From contig CANNZV010000121.1 in assembly GCA_947561585.1 (NCBI GenBank), forward strand, positions 1-64,000: a stretch of 64,000 bases of DNA, read 5' to 3'. Both the position numbers and the translations under genes were made by a program. Shown piece by piece: positions 11,601-21,994 of this stretch (position 1 is its first letter; each line of letters starts with the position of its first letter). The stretch is from Caprella mutica (lineage: Eukaryota; Arthropoda; Malacostraca; Amphipoda; Caprellidae). A model generated the notes under the pieces. It searched no databases and had not been told where the DNA came from. It saw only the letters and a program-made list of their open reading frames with translations.

Positions 11601-14600
11601 TTCAGGCTGAAGAAAATGAATTTACACCATTTGTTTTGATTGCCAACTAGGTATTAGGTTTAATAAATTCATTTAATATTCGTGTAAAGGTATAAAATTT
11701 AATGAACTTATAATAGAAACTTTTATATACTTTAGGAAACTATTAATATCTAAAATAAAGGCCTAAAACGCATGTTTTGTTATTCAAATTTGTAATCAAA
11801 ACAAAAAGTGTACAATCTTCTTCTTGAGCATCAGATTAGTGATTCGCTCAATTGCTGCTCACAGAGTATTGAAAAAATTTTAAAACAAATTATAAAATAT
11901 GTACTGAACCGAATTGTATGTAGTTTACAGAATAATGATCGTAGACCTTAGTTCTATATTATTATGTTATAAACTCATTTTTTTCCCCGGAGCCTGGAGA
12001 GGACCTTTAAGCAATGATAAATAATGTACATCTGATAAAAATGAATCAATAACACTCTCCCTTAATACAACCTAACTAAATAGACTAAGTAATATTGGTG
12101 AGTGAGTGCACTCTGTTTAGAGAAGCATGAAAATCTCATTATGAGCCATGGATCTGATCTCTTCATGCCAAAGAATTTAGTAATAACTACTTTCCAATTT
12201 TTAGTGTTTAATGATGGCAAAGAAAATCAGATGCTGAACCTGGGAGGCACCATTCCTGTTTCTTTCAAAGGTGAGGTCTTGGGTTTCTTCATAGACTCTC
12301 ATCTTTCAGAGTGAGATGCTCAAAATTCTCTTCAAATCCACTTTGAAATTTGAGTCTGTGTTGGCTAATGATTCTCAACAGGTTTTGATTGCAGCAGAAA
12401 GGCTTCGCAGCAGACTACAATTAGGGTAAGTTACGAATATCGGTCAGTTTCACATCTTCGGTCATATAAGAAAAAACGATATTATAATTTTTATTTTTAT
12501 TGGTATCCATGATACCTGCAGGTATCACAGTTACCAATGAGATTAAAATAGAATAACGATTATAATATAGTTTTTTCTTATATGAATGAAGATGTGAAAC
12601 TGACTAATAATTCGTAACTTACCCTACATAAGTACGATTATGGGTATCAGCAATTATCTCTTTGATTTCTAAATGATTTTTATCTTATTTTTATCCTGGT
12701 GCAGTGTTTACTAGTGGTAACTCCCGCTACTTGCTCAACATAGAAGGGACAATACCCGTTACTTACAAAGGTAACTTTACACACTCTTTTATATACTAGG
12801 GTTAGTTATGAATTATTGGTCAGTTTCACATATTGGGTTATATAAAAAAAAACTATTTATTAATAATTATTTTATATTAATTGGTATATACTAATCCTAT
12901 TAAAATAATATTTTTAGTTTTTTCTTATATAACCAAAGCTGTGAAATTGTCAGATAATTTGTAGCTTACCCTACCTTTGATAGCTAGCAGTCCTAGAGCT
13001 AGGAACTAGCATGCACATTTTTCTTGCGTGTTCACTTGCTTCTGTTACATATAATAGTGTTACGGTTGAGGGCTCATTTAAGCTAGATATTTGTTTTGCT
13101 TTTGGCCTTTTGCTCCAATAAGGACCTAACTCTACTCTCCAAGAGGTTTACTATAACATTTTGCAATTCTTTCTAATGTACAAGCATCGTCAGTGACGTG
13201 CTGCATTGTTTAGTCTAGTTTTTGTAAACCTATCAATCAATCACTTTCTTAATTTTGGTACTAATAGCAAGATGGTTGTTACATACTTCTATCTTACATT
13301 ATGAATGTTAGATAAAAGTATCTAAACAATAGTAATTATAGTATACTACTTTAAGATGCACCAGTAACACAACTCTTGCAAATTTTGATTTAAAAAAATG
13401 CATTGTGCTGCACCTATCTTTAAAAGTTACAATTCAATTGCAAATTTTAAGTGTTAATTTAACCATCATAAAATTTTTGTTAACTTGTTTGTTATATAGC
13501 TACATCATTTTTTCAGCAAAGTTTGTTTCTATTTTTTATATTAGAAATTACCTGTTTAACTGAACAACGGCAAGTACCAGTACCCATTTTAAAACACTGG
13601 TGGCAGCATGATGTCTTTTTGAAACAGACATTAACGAGAGTGGTCTACCTTATTGTACTATAATATCTTTGCTTAGCTATAGTGACTAAAATACATAAAT
13701 AATTTACACTAATAAAACTGCGTGACAAAATGAACCACCTATACTTGATACCTTACCTTTTAACACTTGAAATCTGCATATTTCTATTTTTGATTAGGCT
13801 TACACTATCAACTTATGATTTGAACTAAGACCCCAAATATTCTCTGAAGAATATATTATTAAAATTAATTTAGTTACATGGGGGTATTTAATTGAATATC
13901 TACAATCTAGTGGTGCATGGCATCTGATTCCTGTGGTTGGGGTTTAAGAAATATGTTGTTTTGTTATTAATTGCAACAGAATTTTTCTATACATTTACAA
14001 ATAAGGAAGATTTTTGAGTAATGATTAATTTGTTAGGGTCATTAAATTCACCACTTTGATGTTAATATGGCTAACAATTTCTTACTAATAGAAAATTAAT
14101 TACTGATCCAAAAACTGAAATGTGCTTCGTTAACACAGAGCTTGATGAATCATATTAGCTACTTTAATTAGATCTTTCACTGTAACAGTTTGGGTTTATT
14201 TTCACTAATTGGTTTCATTATTTTTAGCCCTTAAATATCATAATTGGTTTCATTGTGAATTATTTTTACTTTCCATGGCTCTTTGTTTGTTTGTTTGTTT
14301 TCTTTGTTTGCTAACAAAATAATGCTAGAAAAAGGTTGACTGATTTAAGTCTTATTTTTGTGATTGGTTTCTTCAGCTGGCTGTTGCTCTGATGGGAAAT
14401 TTAAGATAATTTATAAGTGCTTGATGAGGTCTGTTCTGCTGTTCCACTTTAGCTTTCTAATATCTTTCTTTTCCATGATCCACTTTTTGTGATTTCTTGT
14501 AAACCTCTTTTAATTTTGAACGATGAAAAATTCTTAAATAAAATAGCTATTAGCTTGAAACCTTTAAACTTATAATTTAACTGTAAATAATAGTTCTCTT

Positions 14601-17600
14601 CAGTAAGCTAGTGTAAATACTTGAATATATAGTGCTTAGGCTTCTGATTTTTGAAATCTTGTCTTGTAGATAATAATTTAAGTCTTAATCTTGTTTTTTT
14701 ATAGCACCAGTCAGTAACTACTAACATGTATACATTTTGCTCTCGACTTGATCTATAGAAACACAGGCGTACTTATGGCAATTGAATAAGTTTGTAACAT
14801 GTCTCCCTTTTTTATTCTTCTAGTATTTTCGAGTAACTTTGGTTAAAAGGTTGTAAGTTGTCAGTTAAGCTGTTTTTGCCACAGCTTATAATGGTGGGAT
14901 AGTTTGAAAATAATTGTATGGTATGTAATATACATTGCACATAATACCATGAAATTATTTTTAGTCTTATCCCACCTGTATAAGTTATGGTGAAGACAGC
15001 TTAAAACTGAAAACATCCACCCAAATTACCAAAGTAACTCCTTAACTGTTTTCTATACCAGGAGAGTAATTGCGAGACATGTCCCACACTTATTCGATTG
15101 TCAAAGTCTGAGGCGTAATAAGAGCGAGATATGCCTGTCTATCAAATAGATTTTATTTATGAAGAAAATATAAATAAATTTTTGGTTTACAATGATACAT
15201 TTGAAAGATACCATACTAGAGAGAAATACATTATTTTAAGCTCCTGATTGGTAACATGGAAGTAGCTACTTGGAAGGCCTGAGTAGATCATGAACCAATC
15301 TAGACTCTTGAAATTTCTAATTATCTAATCATGATCTACACTTTCAAGTAGTTACTGCCAGCTAATTCAATGTCCCTAGTATTATGATATTACCCTAAAT
15401 ATTGACATACTGTTGTTCCTCAGGCAGCACCTATAACATCCCCATATGCCTGTGGCTACTGGACAACCACCCTTTCTCTGCCCCAATGGCTTACGTCACT
15501 CCCACCAGTGAGATGCTAATCAAGTCGTCAAAACATGTCGACCAAAATGGAAAGATTTATCTTCCGTATTTGCACGAGTGGAACCCAGTGAGTTAAACAT
15601 TTTAACTAGCAATTATGTCTAGCCTTCAAAATTACATTATAGCTATAAAATTATTTAAGTAAATAGTATACATTTAGTAAATAAGTCATCTTTCTTTAGA
15701 GGGACGTAACCAACTTCAGCTAATTTAATCTTGTCATCGATTCAAGTAAAAATGGTTTCAATTTTCTTTCCTCAGAACAATTCTGACCTGGTTGGTCTTG
15801 TTCAGATGATGATTATGACATTCAGTGAGATGCCCCCTGTGTACGCCAAGCCAAAGTTTGGAGGAAGTCAGCCGTCCCAAACTGCTTCTACAACCCCCTA
15901 CCCCACCACACCTTATAACCAGCCAGGTGACTTTTTAGACTCTGTTTTTTTAATTATGAATGGCTAGTTATAATAATTTTGTAGTTATGAATTATTGGTG
16001 AGTTCCACATGTTTGTTCATATATGAAAAATCTACAATTAATATTTTGGTGCTAGGAATATTTATCCACGGAAAATTCGTCCGTTTTCTTAAATTTGGAA
16101 TTGAAAGAAAGGCATTATTTAATATTTATATATAAGAGAATTGCAGTCACTTAAAATATGATTAGATGAAAATAACAAATATATTCAGCAGTTATAACTG
16201 ATGATGAAAAATGCATTCTATGTAGCTGATATGTATAATGTATATTATGTTATCTATATTTAAAAATAAAAAAGAAAAAAATAACTTAATCAAATAATTA
16301 AATTGAATAGCTGGACATTTTCAGCAGTGCAATATTTGTCAAAAAAATTGGTTTCATTCGGAGTGCATTGCAATACTAGTTTTATATTTGTTCGACAATA
16401 TCTCAATATTTTGGCCTTTTACGCTGTGTGACATCTTTCTTTGTTTCAATTCTTTTAGTTTGGGTTAATTCTTCTACCAAATATTAGCATGCTATTTCTT
16501 GAACATTCCAAAATTCAACTGAATAAAACGAGTTTTCGCTGTGATTTCGTGTTCCCCGTTTCATTCCAATTAACGTAGCTTCAAAGTATCTAAAAAACTC
16601 GATTGACATCCTCACATAAATTTTCATTAATGCCAACAACATCTCCAGGTGTTAAGAACGCTAAGGCACCAAACATTTTTTCTTGAATTAAGCTAATAAA
16701 ATTTATTATATATCTATCAATCTTATTATTTTTTTTTTTTCTAACAATCATGAATTTTGCAGTAGCTACAACAAACTTTAATTATAATGGATGAAACAAA
16801 GCAGATTAACTATGTACTATCTCCTACCTACATTAAATTACTTCATACCAAAACAGTTATCATAACATTTTGTTCCATTTAAATTAATTATTTTGCGTTT
16901 AATGGACGAATTTTCCATGGACAAATATTCAGAGGACGAATTTTCCGGTCACGAATATTTTAATTGGTATCCATGATACTAAAAAGGTATCATCACTATC
17001 ATAGATACCAATCATAATGAAAATATTATTAGCTAGTACCTATGTCGTTCTTTCCAATATGACTGAAGATGTGGAACTAAACTGACCGATAATTCGTAAC
17101 TTACCCTGAATGAAATGAAATATAAATGGAAATTTTTCAATATATTTTCCTCAGGTGGATACATGCCTCCATATTCTCCACCTAGTGGGGGTTATCCTCC
17201 ATACCCTATGCCAGGTTACCCCACCTCCACCCCATCAGCAATGCCTCCTGCTTACCCTGGGGGTGATCAGTCCACCCCCTACCCAACTGGACCCCCTGGG
17301 GGCTTGCCTTATCCAGTGGGGGGCTTTGGTGCCGCCCCAGATCCGGTGAGACTTTATATGAGTAAACCAACTAGAATTGGAAAAAATTCATTGTATAATC
17401 AAGTACGATTTTTTATTCTATTTAAAATAATGTTACTGAACCATTTTTCCAGAAAAATAATTATTCTATAAGCTTCCATTTTTACATTACTTATGTTGAA
17501 ATTTAAGGCTATGCTATTCACATAGTTATGTGTAGCTATATAAGTATCATAAAAATATTTATTTTGTGTAGGGGAACTTTAATATTGATTGGGTTAGCTA

Positions 17601-18868
17601 TGATTTAACTGTTATATACTCTATATGTTTGACCTAGTTACAGTGTTATACAGCACATTTAAATGTGTGAATCCATTACTGTTTCAGAATGCTCTAAGAA
17701 ATAGTGTCAACCAAGGGCCCGGTAACACAGGAACAATCTCAGGTTAGGTCTATTTCGTTGATATTTTAACTAAAAGATGGTGGTAGCTACCGTGTTCATA
17801 CCTAATTATATTAATGGCTTAAAAATGATACTCGTTTATTACTAATTTAGAATTAACCTGTACACGGTTGCTTGCAACTGCCTGTATCCAGATTGCTGTC
17901 CCAAAATAGGGACACCCTCCATGTACGGATTAAAGAGTTGAAATTGCTTTATTTTCAGGTTAAAATAGTATTTGAGTTTTAAAGTTGATAGATATGATAA
18001 ACATTCACACCTGATGTTTTTGACTGGTCTCTTTTTCAGAGGAACACATTCGTGCCTCTCTCATCTCCGCTGTTGGGGATAAACTGAGGGAAAAACTCAG
18101 GGAGAAGTACGGAGATGCACAGGCTGAGGTGAAACATTTCTATGAATTATACTCTTGACATAATAAGCCTTTAATAATAATCAAAAAACAGATGTTTCAA
18201 ATGTAATCTGAATATAAGTTAACTGTCTTAATAAATATGTACATCATCGCAATATTTCCATGTCGGATAATGAATTATATATTTTAAATGTTTTCTTAAT
18301 TTTTTTCATGCTAAATATATTTTTGCTACCAAAGGTCGCGGTACTGAAGCAACAAAAAGCAGATCTTGAAAGAGGAAAAGAAAAACTCAATACAATGATC
18401 TCCAAATTGACTGCTGAACAGGTATGTTTTGGAATAGTAAGACAGAATATGTTGGTGTGTTACAATAAAATTGATTATTTATAATTGATATGCATCTATA
18501 CTCTTTTCAAACGATTAACTTAATTTTCCATCTTTTTCATCAGAACGAAGTAGGTAAAAGTGTCCGAATTCTGCGTGAACGTGAATCTGAGTTGCGTCAG
18601 ATAGTTGAACAGACGGAGGCAACCAAGGAGTCTCTTGATATCGATGAAGCTGTTACCACCACAGCGCCCCCTCTACAAACAGTTGGTGAATGCCTACGCT
18701 GAAGAGCAGGCCACACAAGACGCTGTGTACTACCTAGGTGAGGCTCTCAAGAGGGGCACCATAGATCTGGATGCATACCTCCGACATGTCAGAGCTCTGT
18801 CTAGGAAACAGTACGAGCTGAGGGCCACCATGTCACTCTGTCGACAAAAGGCAAACTTGCCGGGATAG
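8615..18868 (+). CDS. TSG101: TSG101 orthologue (ESCRT-I subunit), whole coding span
   Basis: Spliced gene; exons 8615-8662, 10136-10220, 12205-12270 or 12705-12770, 15424-15587, 15776-15926, 17155-17345, 17688-17742, 18040-18128, 18335-18421 and 18544-18868, all with AG/GT borders and matching phases. The product is about 419 residues if one frameshift is repaired (human protein 390). Residues 1-145 form a UEV domain (catalytically dead E2 fold), 150-250 a Pro/Gly/Tyr-rich linker, 255-340 a coiled coil, and the end is the steadiness box. In the family, TSG101 binds ubiquitinated cargo and P(T/S)AP motifs and recruits ESCRT-I to endosomes, budding sites and the midbody. The start is the only ATG giving the family N-terminus (MSPSNEQRV). 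Introns are full of MITEs. Odd points: a duplicated exon 3 and a frameshift in the last exon. Family assignment is very secure. Confidence 0.93.
8689..10043. mobile_element. TA-flanked GTAAGT MITE, split by a mariner-type element
   Basis: The left end GGTAAGTTACGAGTTATTG (8690 on) and the right end ACCAATAAATTGTGACTTACCC (to about 10041) belong to one MITE. They are separated by the 1.2-kb element at 8746-9971. In TSG101 intron 1. Confidence 0.75.
8746..9971 (-). mobile_element. Mariner/Tc1-type transposon, decayed, nested in a MITE
   Basis: Long TIRs ACAGGGTGTCCCAAAAAAAC and GTTTTTTTGGGACACCCTGT, flanked by TA. The minus strand carries broken transposase: ETTFHLNGKINYHNVR (about 9520-9470), WIGLGTNGRLG and GDRYLDLIIDR with a degenerate HDG where mariners have QQDGAP (9395-9129). 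This is a member of the IS630/Tc1/mariner DDE superfamily with frameshifts and lost catalytic residues. Confidence 0.8.
10136..10220 (+). CDS. TSG101: TSG101 exon 2, UEV domain
   Basis: Follows a TTTCTTTCAG acceptor and ends at GTAAGA, phase 1. Encodes residues 17-44 (YQNVDKTKRDCMNLLNQYRG and onward), the end of helix 1 and the first strand of the UEV fold. It lies 93 bp after the right end of a MITE that carries a nested mariner element. Confidence 0.88.
10560..10800. mobile_element. Diverged relative of MITE family A (right part)
   Basis: 10610-10797 follows the right half of family A in order (ATCAGATCAG, then ACTGAACCAAATT, then CTTAGTTCTA and a final GAACCTTCAA) but with many changes and no clear left end. 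In TSG101 intron 2. Confidence 0.5.
10821..11016. mobile_element. GTAAGT MITE copy, diverged
   Basis: Left TIR AGGGTAAGTTTTGAGTTATT, interior TATCCATAAAACCTGCAGG. The right end is weak (CTCTACCCTATT). TSG101 intron 2. Confidence 0.5.
11421..12006. mobile_element. TTAA-flanked MITE family A, copy 3, in TSG101 intron 2
   Basis: TTAA at 11417-11420 and 12007-12010, TIRs AGGTCCCCTCCA and TGGAGAGGACCT, 586 bp. It lies 199 bp upstream of alternative exon 3a. Confidence 0.85.
12205..12270 (+). CDS. TSG101: TSG101 exon 3a, alternative UEV hairpin exon
   Basis: 66 bp, acceptor TTTTTAG, donor GTGAGG, phase 1 in and out. Encodes V-FNDGKENQMLNLGG-TIPVSFK-G (residues 45-66). It keeps the Asn-Asp pair (human N45/D46) that contacts ubiquitin, but has Phe where human Tyr63 lines the PTAP groove. 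The Thr of GTIPV (human T58) is kept. It lies 434 bp upstream of a same-length homologous exon. Confidence 0.85.
12423..12626. mobile_element. GTAAGT MITE copy between exons 3a and 3b
   Basis: TIRs TAGGGTAAGTTACGAATATC and AATAATTCGTAACTTACCCT, with central TATCCATGATACCTGCAGG palindrome and TA flanks. Near full length. Confidence 0.85.
12705..12770 (+). CDS. TSG101: TSG101 exon 3b, alternative UEV hairpin exon
   Basis: 66 bp, acceptor GGTGCAG, donor GTAACT, phase 1 in and out. Encodes V-FTSGNSRYLLNIEG-TIPVTYK-G. It is clearly homologous to exon 3a but has Thr-Ser in place of the ubiquitin-contacting Asn-Asp, while Tyr is kept at the PTAP-groove position. It has no stop or indel, which argues against simple decay. 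A MITE (12423-12626) sits between 3a and 3b and another (12799-12972) follows. Confidence 0.83.
12799..12973. mobile_element. GTAAGT MITE copy after exon 3b
   Basis: TAGGGTTAGTTATGAATTAT at the left and TTTGTAGCTTACCCTA at the right. Diverged and AT-rich inside. Confidence 0.75.
12974..14754. other. TSG101 intron 3, AT-rich, no gene
   Basis: A piece at about 13590-13680 resembles the ACGAGAGTGG-TCTA/CTCGAGAGTGG block near 660 and 1950, so it is probably repeat-derived. A (GTTT)n stretch lies at about 14285-14310. Nothing else seen. Confidence 0.5.
14755..15130. mobile_element. Palindromic MITE-like element (~370 bp)
   Basis: Arms match from the outside in: GCAATTGAATAAGTTTG against CTTATTCGATTGTC, AACATGTCTCCC against GAGACATGTCCC, and CAGTTAAGCTG...TGGTGGGAT against ATCCCACC...CAGCTTAAAACTG. 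The centre is near 14940. In TSG101 intron 3. Confidence 0.65.
15258..15356. repeat. Inverted repeat
   Basis: GTAGCTACTTGGAAGGCC...TAGATCATGA pairs with TCATGATCTACACTTTCAAG and TAGTTAC. 70 bp before exon 4. Confidence 0.5.
15424..15587 (+). CDS. TSG101: TSG101 exon 4, UEV core
   Basis: Acceptor TTCCTCAG, donor GTGAGT, phase 1 to 0. Encodes residues 67-121, including YNIPICLWLLD, the HVDQNGKIYLPYLHEW signature and the vestigial E2 active-site region. This is the most conserved part of the protein. Confidence 0.93.
15776..15926 (+). CDS. TSG101: TSG101 exon 5, UEV end and start of linker
   Basis: Acceptor TTTCCTCAG, donor GTGACT, phase 0 to 1. Encodes SDLVGLVQMMIMTF and the PPVYAKP end of the UEV domain (its last strands and helix), then the Ser/Thr/Pro-rich linker. 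Confidence 0.92.
15979..17107. mobile_element. GTAAGT MITE split by a second element, TSG101 intron 5
   Basis: The left end GTAGTTATGAATTATTGGTG and the right end CTGACCGATAATTCGTAACTTACCC (split here by position: 17083-17107) bracket a ~870-bp element at 16060-16935. Confidence 0.65.
16060..16935. mobile_element. Nested TIR element in TSG101 intron 5
   Basis: Left ATATTTATCCACGGAAAATT then CGTCC; right GGACGAATTTTCCATGGAC then AAATATT. These are inverted copies. The interior has no ORF but contains a decayed right end of the GTTTGTTGTA...GCAC MITE family at 16737-16780. Confidence 0.6.
17155..17345 (+). CDS. TSG101: TSG101 exon 6, proline-rich linker
   Basis: Acceptor TTTTCCTCAG, donor GTGAGA, phase 1 to 0. 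Encodes residues 172-235, a low-complexity Pro/Gly/Tyr/Ser segment as in other TSG101 proteins, where it links the UEV domain to the coiled coil and binds partners such as CEP55 and ALIX. A MITE end lies only 48 bp upstream of the acceptor. Confidence 0.88.
17688..17742 (+). CDS. TSG101: TSG101 exon 7
   Basis: Acceptor TGTTTCAG, donor GTTAGG (a weaker donor), phase 0 to 1. Encodes NALRNSVNQGPGNTGTIS, ending in the GTIS that precedes the coiled coil in the family. Confidence 0.82.
18040..18128 (+). CDS. TSG101: TSG101 exon 8, coiled-coil start
   Basis: Acceptor CTTTTTCAG, donor GTGAAA, phase 1 to 0. Encodes EEHIRASLISAVGDKLREKL and the following helix, the conserved IRASLISAV segment that opens the ESCRT-I stalk. 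Confidence 0.92.
18335..18421 (+). CDS. TSG101: TSG101 exon 9, coiled coil
   Basis: Acceptor CTACCAAAG, donor GTATGT, phase 0 to 0. Encodes 29 residues of heptad-like, Lys/Glu/Leu-rich helix (VAVLKQQKADLERG and onward), the stalk that packs with VPS28, VPS37 and MVB12 in ESCRT-I. Confidence 0.87.
18544..18868 (+). CDS. TSG101: TSG101 last exon, steadiness box, with apparent frameshift
   Basis: Acceptor TTTCATCAG. The first frame encodes the end of the coiled coil to DEAVTTTAP, then as written runs into a stop at 18702. The family sequence (LYKQLVNAYAEEQATQDAVY and onward) continues from 18671 in the +1 frame to the TAG at 18866-18868. One extra C in the CCCCC run at 18667-18671 explains this. 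The restored C-terminal steadiness box, which controls TSG101 protein level and binds VPS28, is otherwise well kept, so a sequencing or assembly indel or a very recent mutation is likelier than old decay. Confidence 0.88.
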
Positions 18869-19955
18869 AAACCTCTGCCATGGCTGCGACAAACTTAGCC
18901 TTGAATGTTAGGTTAAAAGGTATATCGGAATTTATATATGAAATTAGATATAGTGACTCATCACATTTTGGTATTAGGAATACTTAATCTATAGGTACAG
19001 TCATAGAGAATGTTTTTATAGATTTCCAACCTCACCAATATTAATTAGCCTGTTTAGTTTGGTTGTATTTAAGTGAAATGTAAGAGAGTGTTATTGACTC
19101 ATTTTTATCATATGTACATTATTTATCATTGCTTAATATATATAATTATTCCTATTTTAATAATGATACGATTACAAGATATTCACGCTTAGTGGAAATG
19201 AATACATCTTCGATTTCAATTTAGTAGTCCTTATTTACTCTAGTTTATTGTTTTTTTTTTATAGCTACAATAATTCTCATTAAAAATGCCATGTAAGAAC
19301 CATATCAATGGAAAATAATCTGTTGCTTGCTACCTATTAATATACTGTCAAACTCAGCTTATTTCAAAATGCTTATTTCATTATAGGTAGCTACCTATTG
19401 TTAGTGTCGATTTAATATAAAAATCTTAGTTCATTGAGTTCAGTGACATTTACATTTTTTTCTAATTGACTATAGAGTTAAAGTTACAATTGACAGATGT
19501 AATTTAATATCAGATGAAAATTTCAATATGTTGTTATTAAAACAAATTCATTAGACTATGAGCATTAAAGTGTATAATTGGATAAATGTTCTATGAATTT
19601 ATTGATGCGAAATTTTAATGATAACCTATTTAATTTTTCATCTGGTGTTTATTTCGCATCTCTCTTTACACTACTTTCATTTGGTACTTTATTTGCGTGT
19701 CATGACAATACTGTTACATCCATTGCATTAATTTCATAAGCTTTCTTTCCATTACTTCTAATGCTCATAAAGTCCTTTCAATATTTAATTAAGTTTCCAT
19801 AACGTTACACTTTGAGTCGAGGTCTGCAGGTGGTTTTAGGAGATTGTTTTAAAATTTATAGAGAATTTAATGCCATCATAATAAAAAAAACCCTCGTGTA
19901 CTTTTTAGTAAAGAGCCGTACACACGCAGGGTTTTTTTTATATCTTTCCATCAAC
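18869..19955. other. TSG101 3' UTR and downstream, no further gene
   Basis: AT-rich. The polyadenylation site was not fixed; candidate AATAAA motifs occur near 19880 and 20079-20089, both in repeat-like sequence. CCCTCGTGTACTTTTTAGTA (about 19891) has an inverted or partial match at 20090-20110. Confidence 0.4.
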
Positions 19956-19957
19956 TG

Positions 19958-20072
19958 TTTCTAAGCTCCTCTTGCCCTTTCAACGAGAATATAAGAAAAA
20001 CTATATAAATGATAGTTATATCGTTTTTTCTTATATTCTCGTTGAAAAAGTAGTAGGAGCTTAGCAAAAAGT
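19958..20072. repeat. Palindromic element
   Basis: CTAAGCTCCTCTTG...TCAACGAGAATATAAG pairs with CTTATATTCTCGTTGA...TAGGAGCTTAG; the loop is short. Confidence 0.65.
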
Positions 20073-20134
20073 TAGAGGAAAGACTTAATAAAGCCTCGGG
20101 TACTTTTTCCAAATAGTCTCAGGAAAATAGAGAA

Positions 20135-20277
20135 GGGTAAGTTCTGTGTTAGCTATCAGATTATTCCACATTTTCTGACACCCACCCAAAAGAAAAATAT
20201 ACTAATTTCTACTTTTATTATACTTTGTATTTTTTCCAAAAATCTGGAACCTACCGATAATTCGGCACTTACCCGAA
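20135..20277. mobile_element. GTAAGT MITE copy, diverged
   Basis: AGGGTAAGTTCTGTGTTAGC at the left; ACCGATAATTCGGCACTTACCC at the right in two blocks. AT-rich interior. Confidence 0.6.
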
Positions 20278-20279
20278 AT

Positions 20280-21890
20280 TGATTTAAATAAGTCTTGTAT
20301 GGGTTACCACCATGTTTATTTATATCAACCTAGACTAAGCATATTTATGTACAACTCTTGAAATCATTGTATGTCTGCTCTTTGTTGTCGCTTATTGTAT
20401 ATAATATTCCATATACCTATCAGTTTTCGTTGTTTTCACTTTATTTAGCCCAGTTCGTGATTGCATAATATGTTAGTAACTGAAATTTGATTCACTTTCT
20501 GTTTAATTAGCCTCGGAATATACAATTTTTCCATGTATTTTACTATTTCATGAGTAAAATACATAGTTTCTCTAATGTATTAATTTTTCCTATGAAAATT
20601 ACTATCACTTTCTCCATTCTATTCCTTAGTCTATGACTCTATAGGTAAGTAGCCATTCTTCATGTTCAGTTATTTCTTTGTTTAGTTTAAGTCCTCTTCC
20701 GTTTACTTTGATGTATACATGGATGCACTGACTGTGGACATTGCATCCATGGATGCGCTGACTGTGAGTACTGCATCCATGGAGGCCATTTCTTGTTAGA
20801 TTATCCTTCTCTGAAGCGTACTTTCACTGTCCTATCTTATAACCTCTTTCTCCCCATTTGTTGGGAAATAGTTTAAAAGGTTACTTTTTTAAACTGTGCA
20901 TGTAAGTATTTAATTGATTTGGTTTGTTTTTTCTATTCAGTTCTCAAAATATATTTATAATGCAATGAATAACTATAAAAGTAGTTATAACTATAAAAAG
21001 TAACAGTCTATAATTCCTAATCAGATAAACTCTACTAAATTCTTTTAATGTTGTAAAATGATTTATATTTTTGAAAATAAGTATAATTTGTATGACATTG
21101 TTTCTTTTATAAGTAGAGTATCATACCGTATATCGTCATATAAATTAAGTTTCAAATCTCTCCACAAGTAGCTTTTATTTAAATTTAATTCACCAATATG
21201 AATTTCTTATATATTAACATAAATATGACCGATTCAACGATTGCATTCTATATAAAGATTTAAAACTTTTTTTTTGTAACTTCAATCATGTACCTACTAG
21301 CCACAACAAAATTTTTTTTTTGCAATTCCATTGTCTGAATAATTATATATATTGTAATTATTAATCATGCTGCTAAATCAAATTGCCATTTTAGATTTGT
21401 ATTCAATCGGTGAGGTATAATATTGTTAATAGGTGACGATAGTGTTCCTAATTGAATAAATAAGTAATTATAGGTATAGGAAGTATATATTGTGACAAGT
21501 TATAAAAAATAAGTATTTCTTTTCTTGCCTAAGTTCTGCTTAAATATCAATAAGAAATTATATAAAATGCATTGTAAATTGCACCTCATTAATTACATAT
21601 TTAAAATGTAAAATTTCATTATTTTCCTTTTTGTATATTAATCATTATAGTCCGAAATATGAAATTATTTAATATTATTACTGATTCTACATATTGGTAA
21701 CAGCTAAAAGATACCCATCCGTAACAATTATAATTACTTTCAAACATCGAAAATGCTAGTTCTAGGTAGGTATATAAATTTAACTTTACTAATGATTTAT
21801 ATAAAGTTTACATATACCTATGTCTCTACGATATTCACGGGATAGGATTTGTTACCTAGGTATTTATGATTATGATTGTTGCCTAGGTTA
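20280..21890. other. Intergenic, no gene recognised
   Basis: AT-rich. CATGGATGCACTGACTGTG is repeated at 20720 and 20752. No ORF with family resemblance. Confidence 0.5.
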
Positions 21891-21994
21891 TGGCATCATA
21901 AATAACGATTCGCTGCGGCAAAAAGTCGCTCGTGTGTCATGGCCATGCATCTGCGGTAATTTCCCGATGCGGTAAAAATATATTTAAAAAAATG

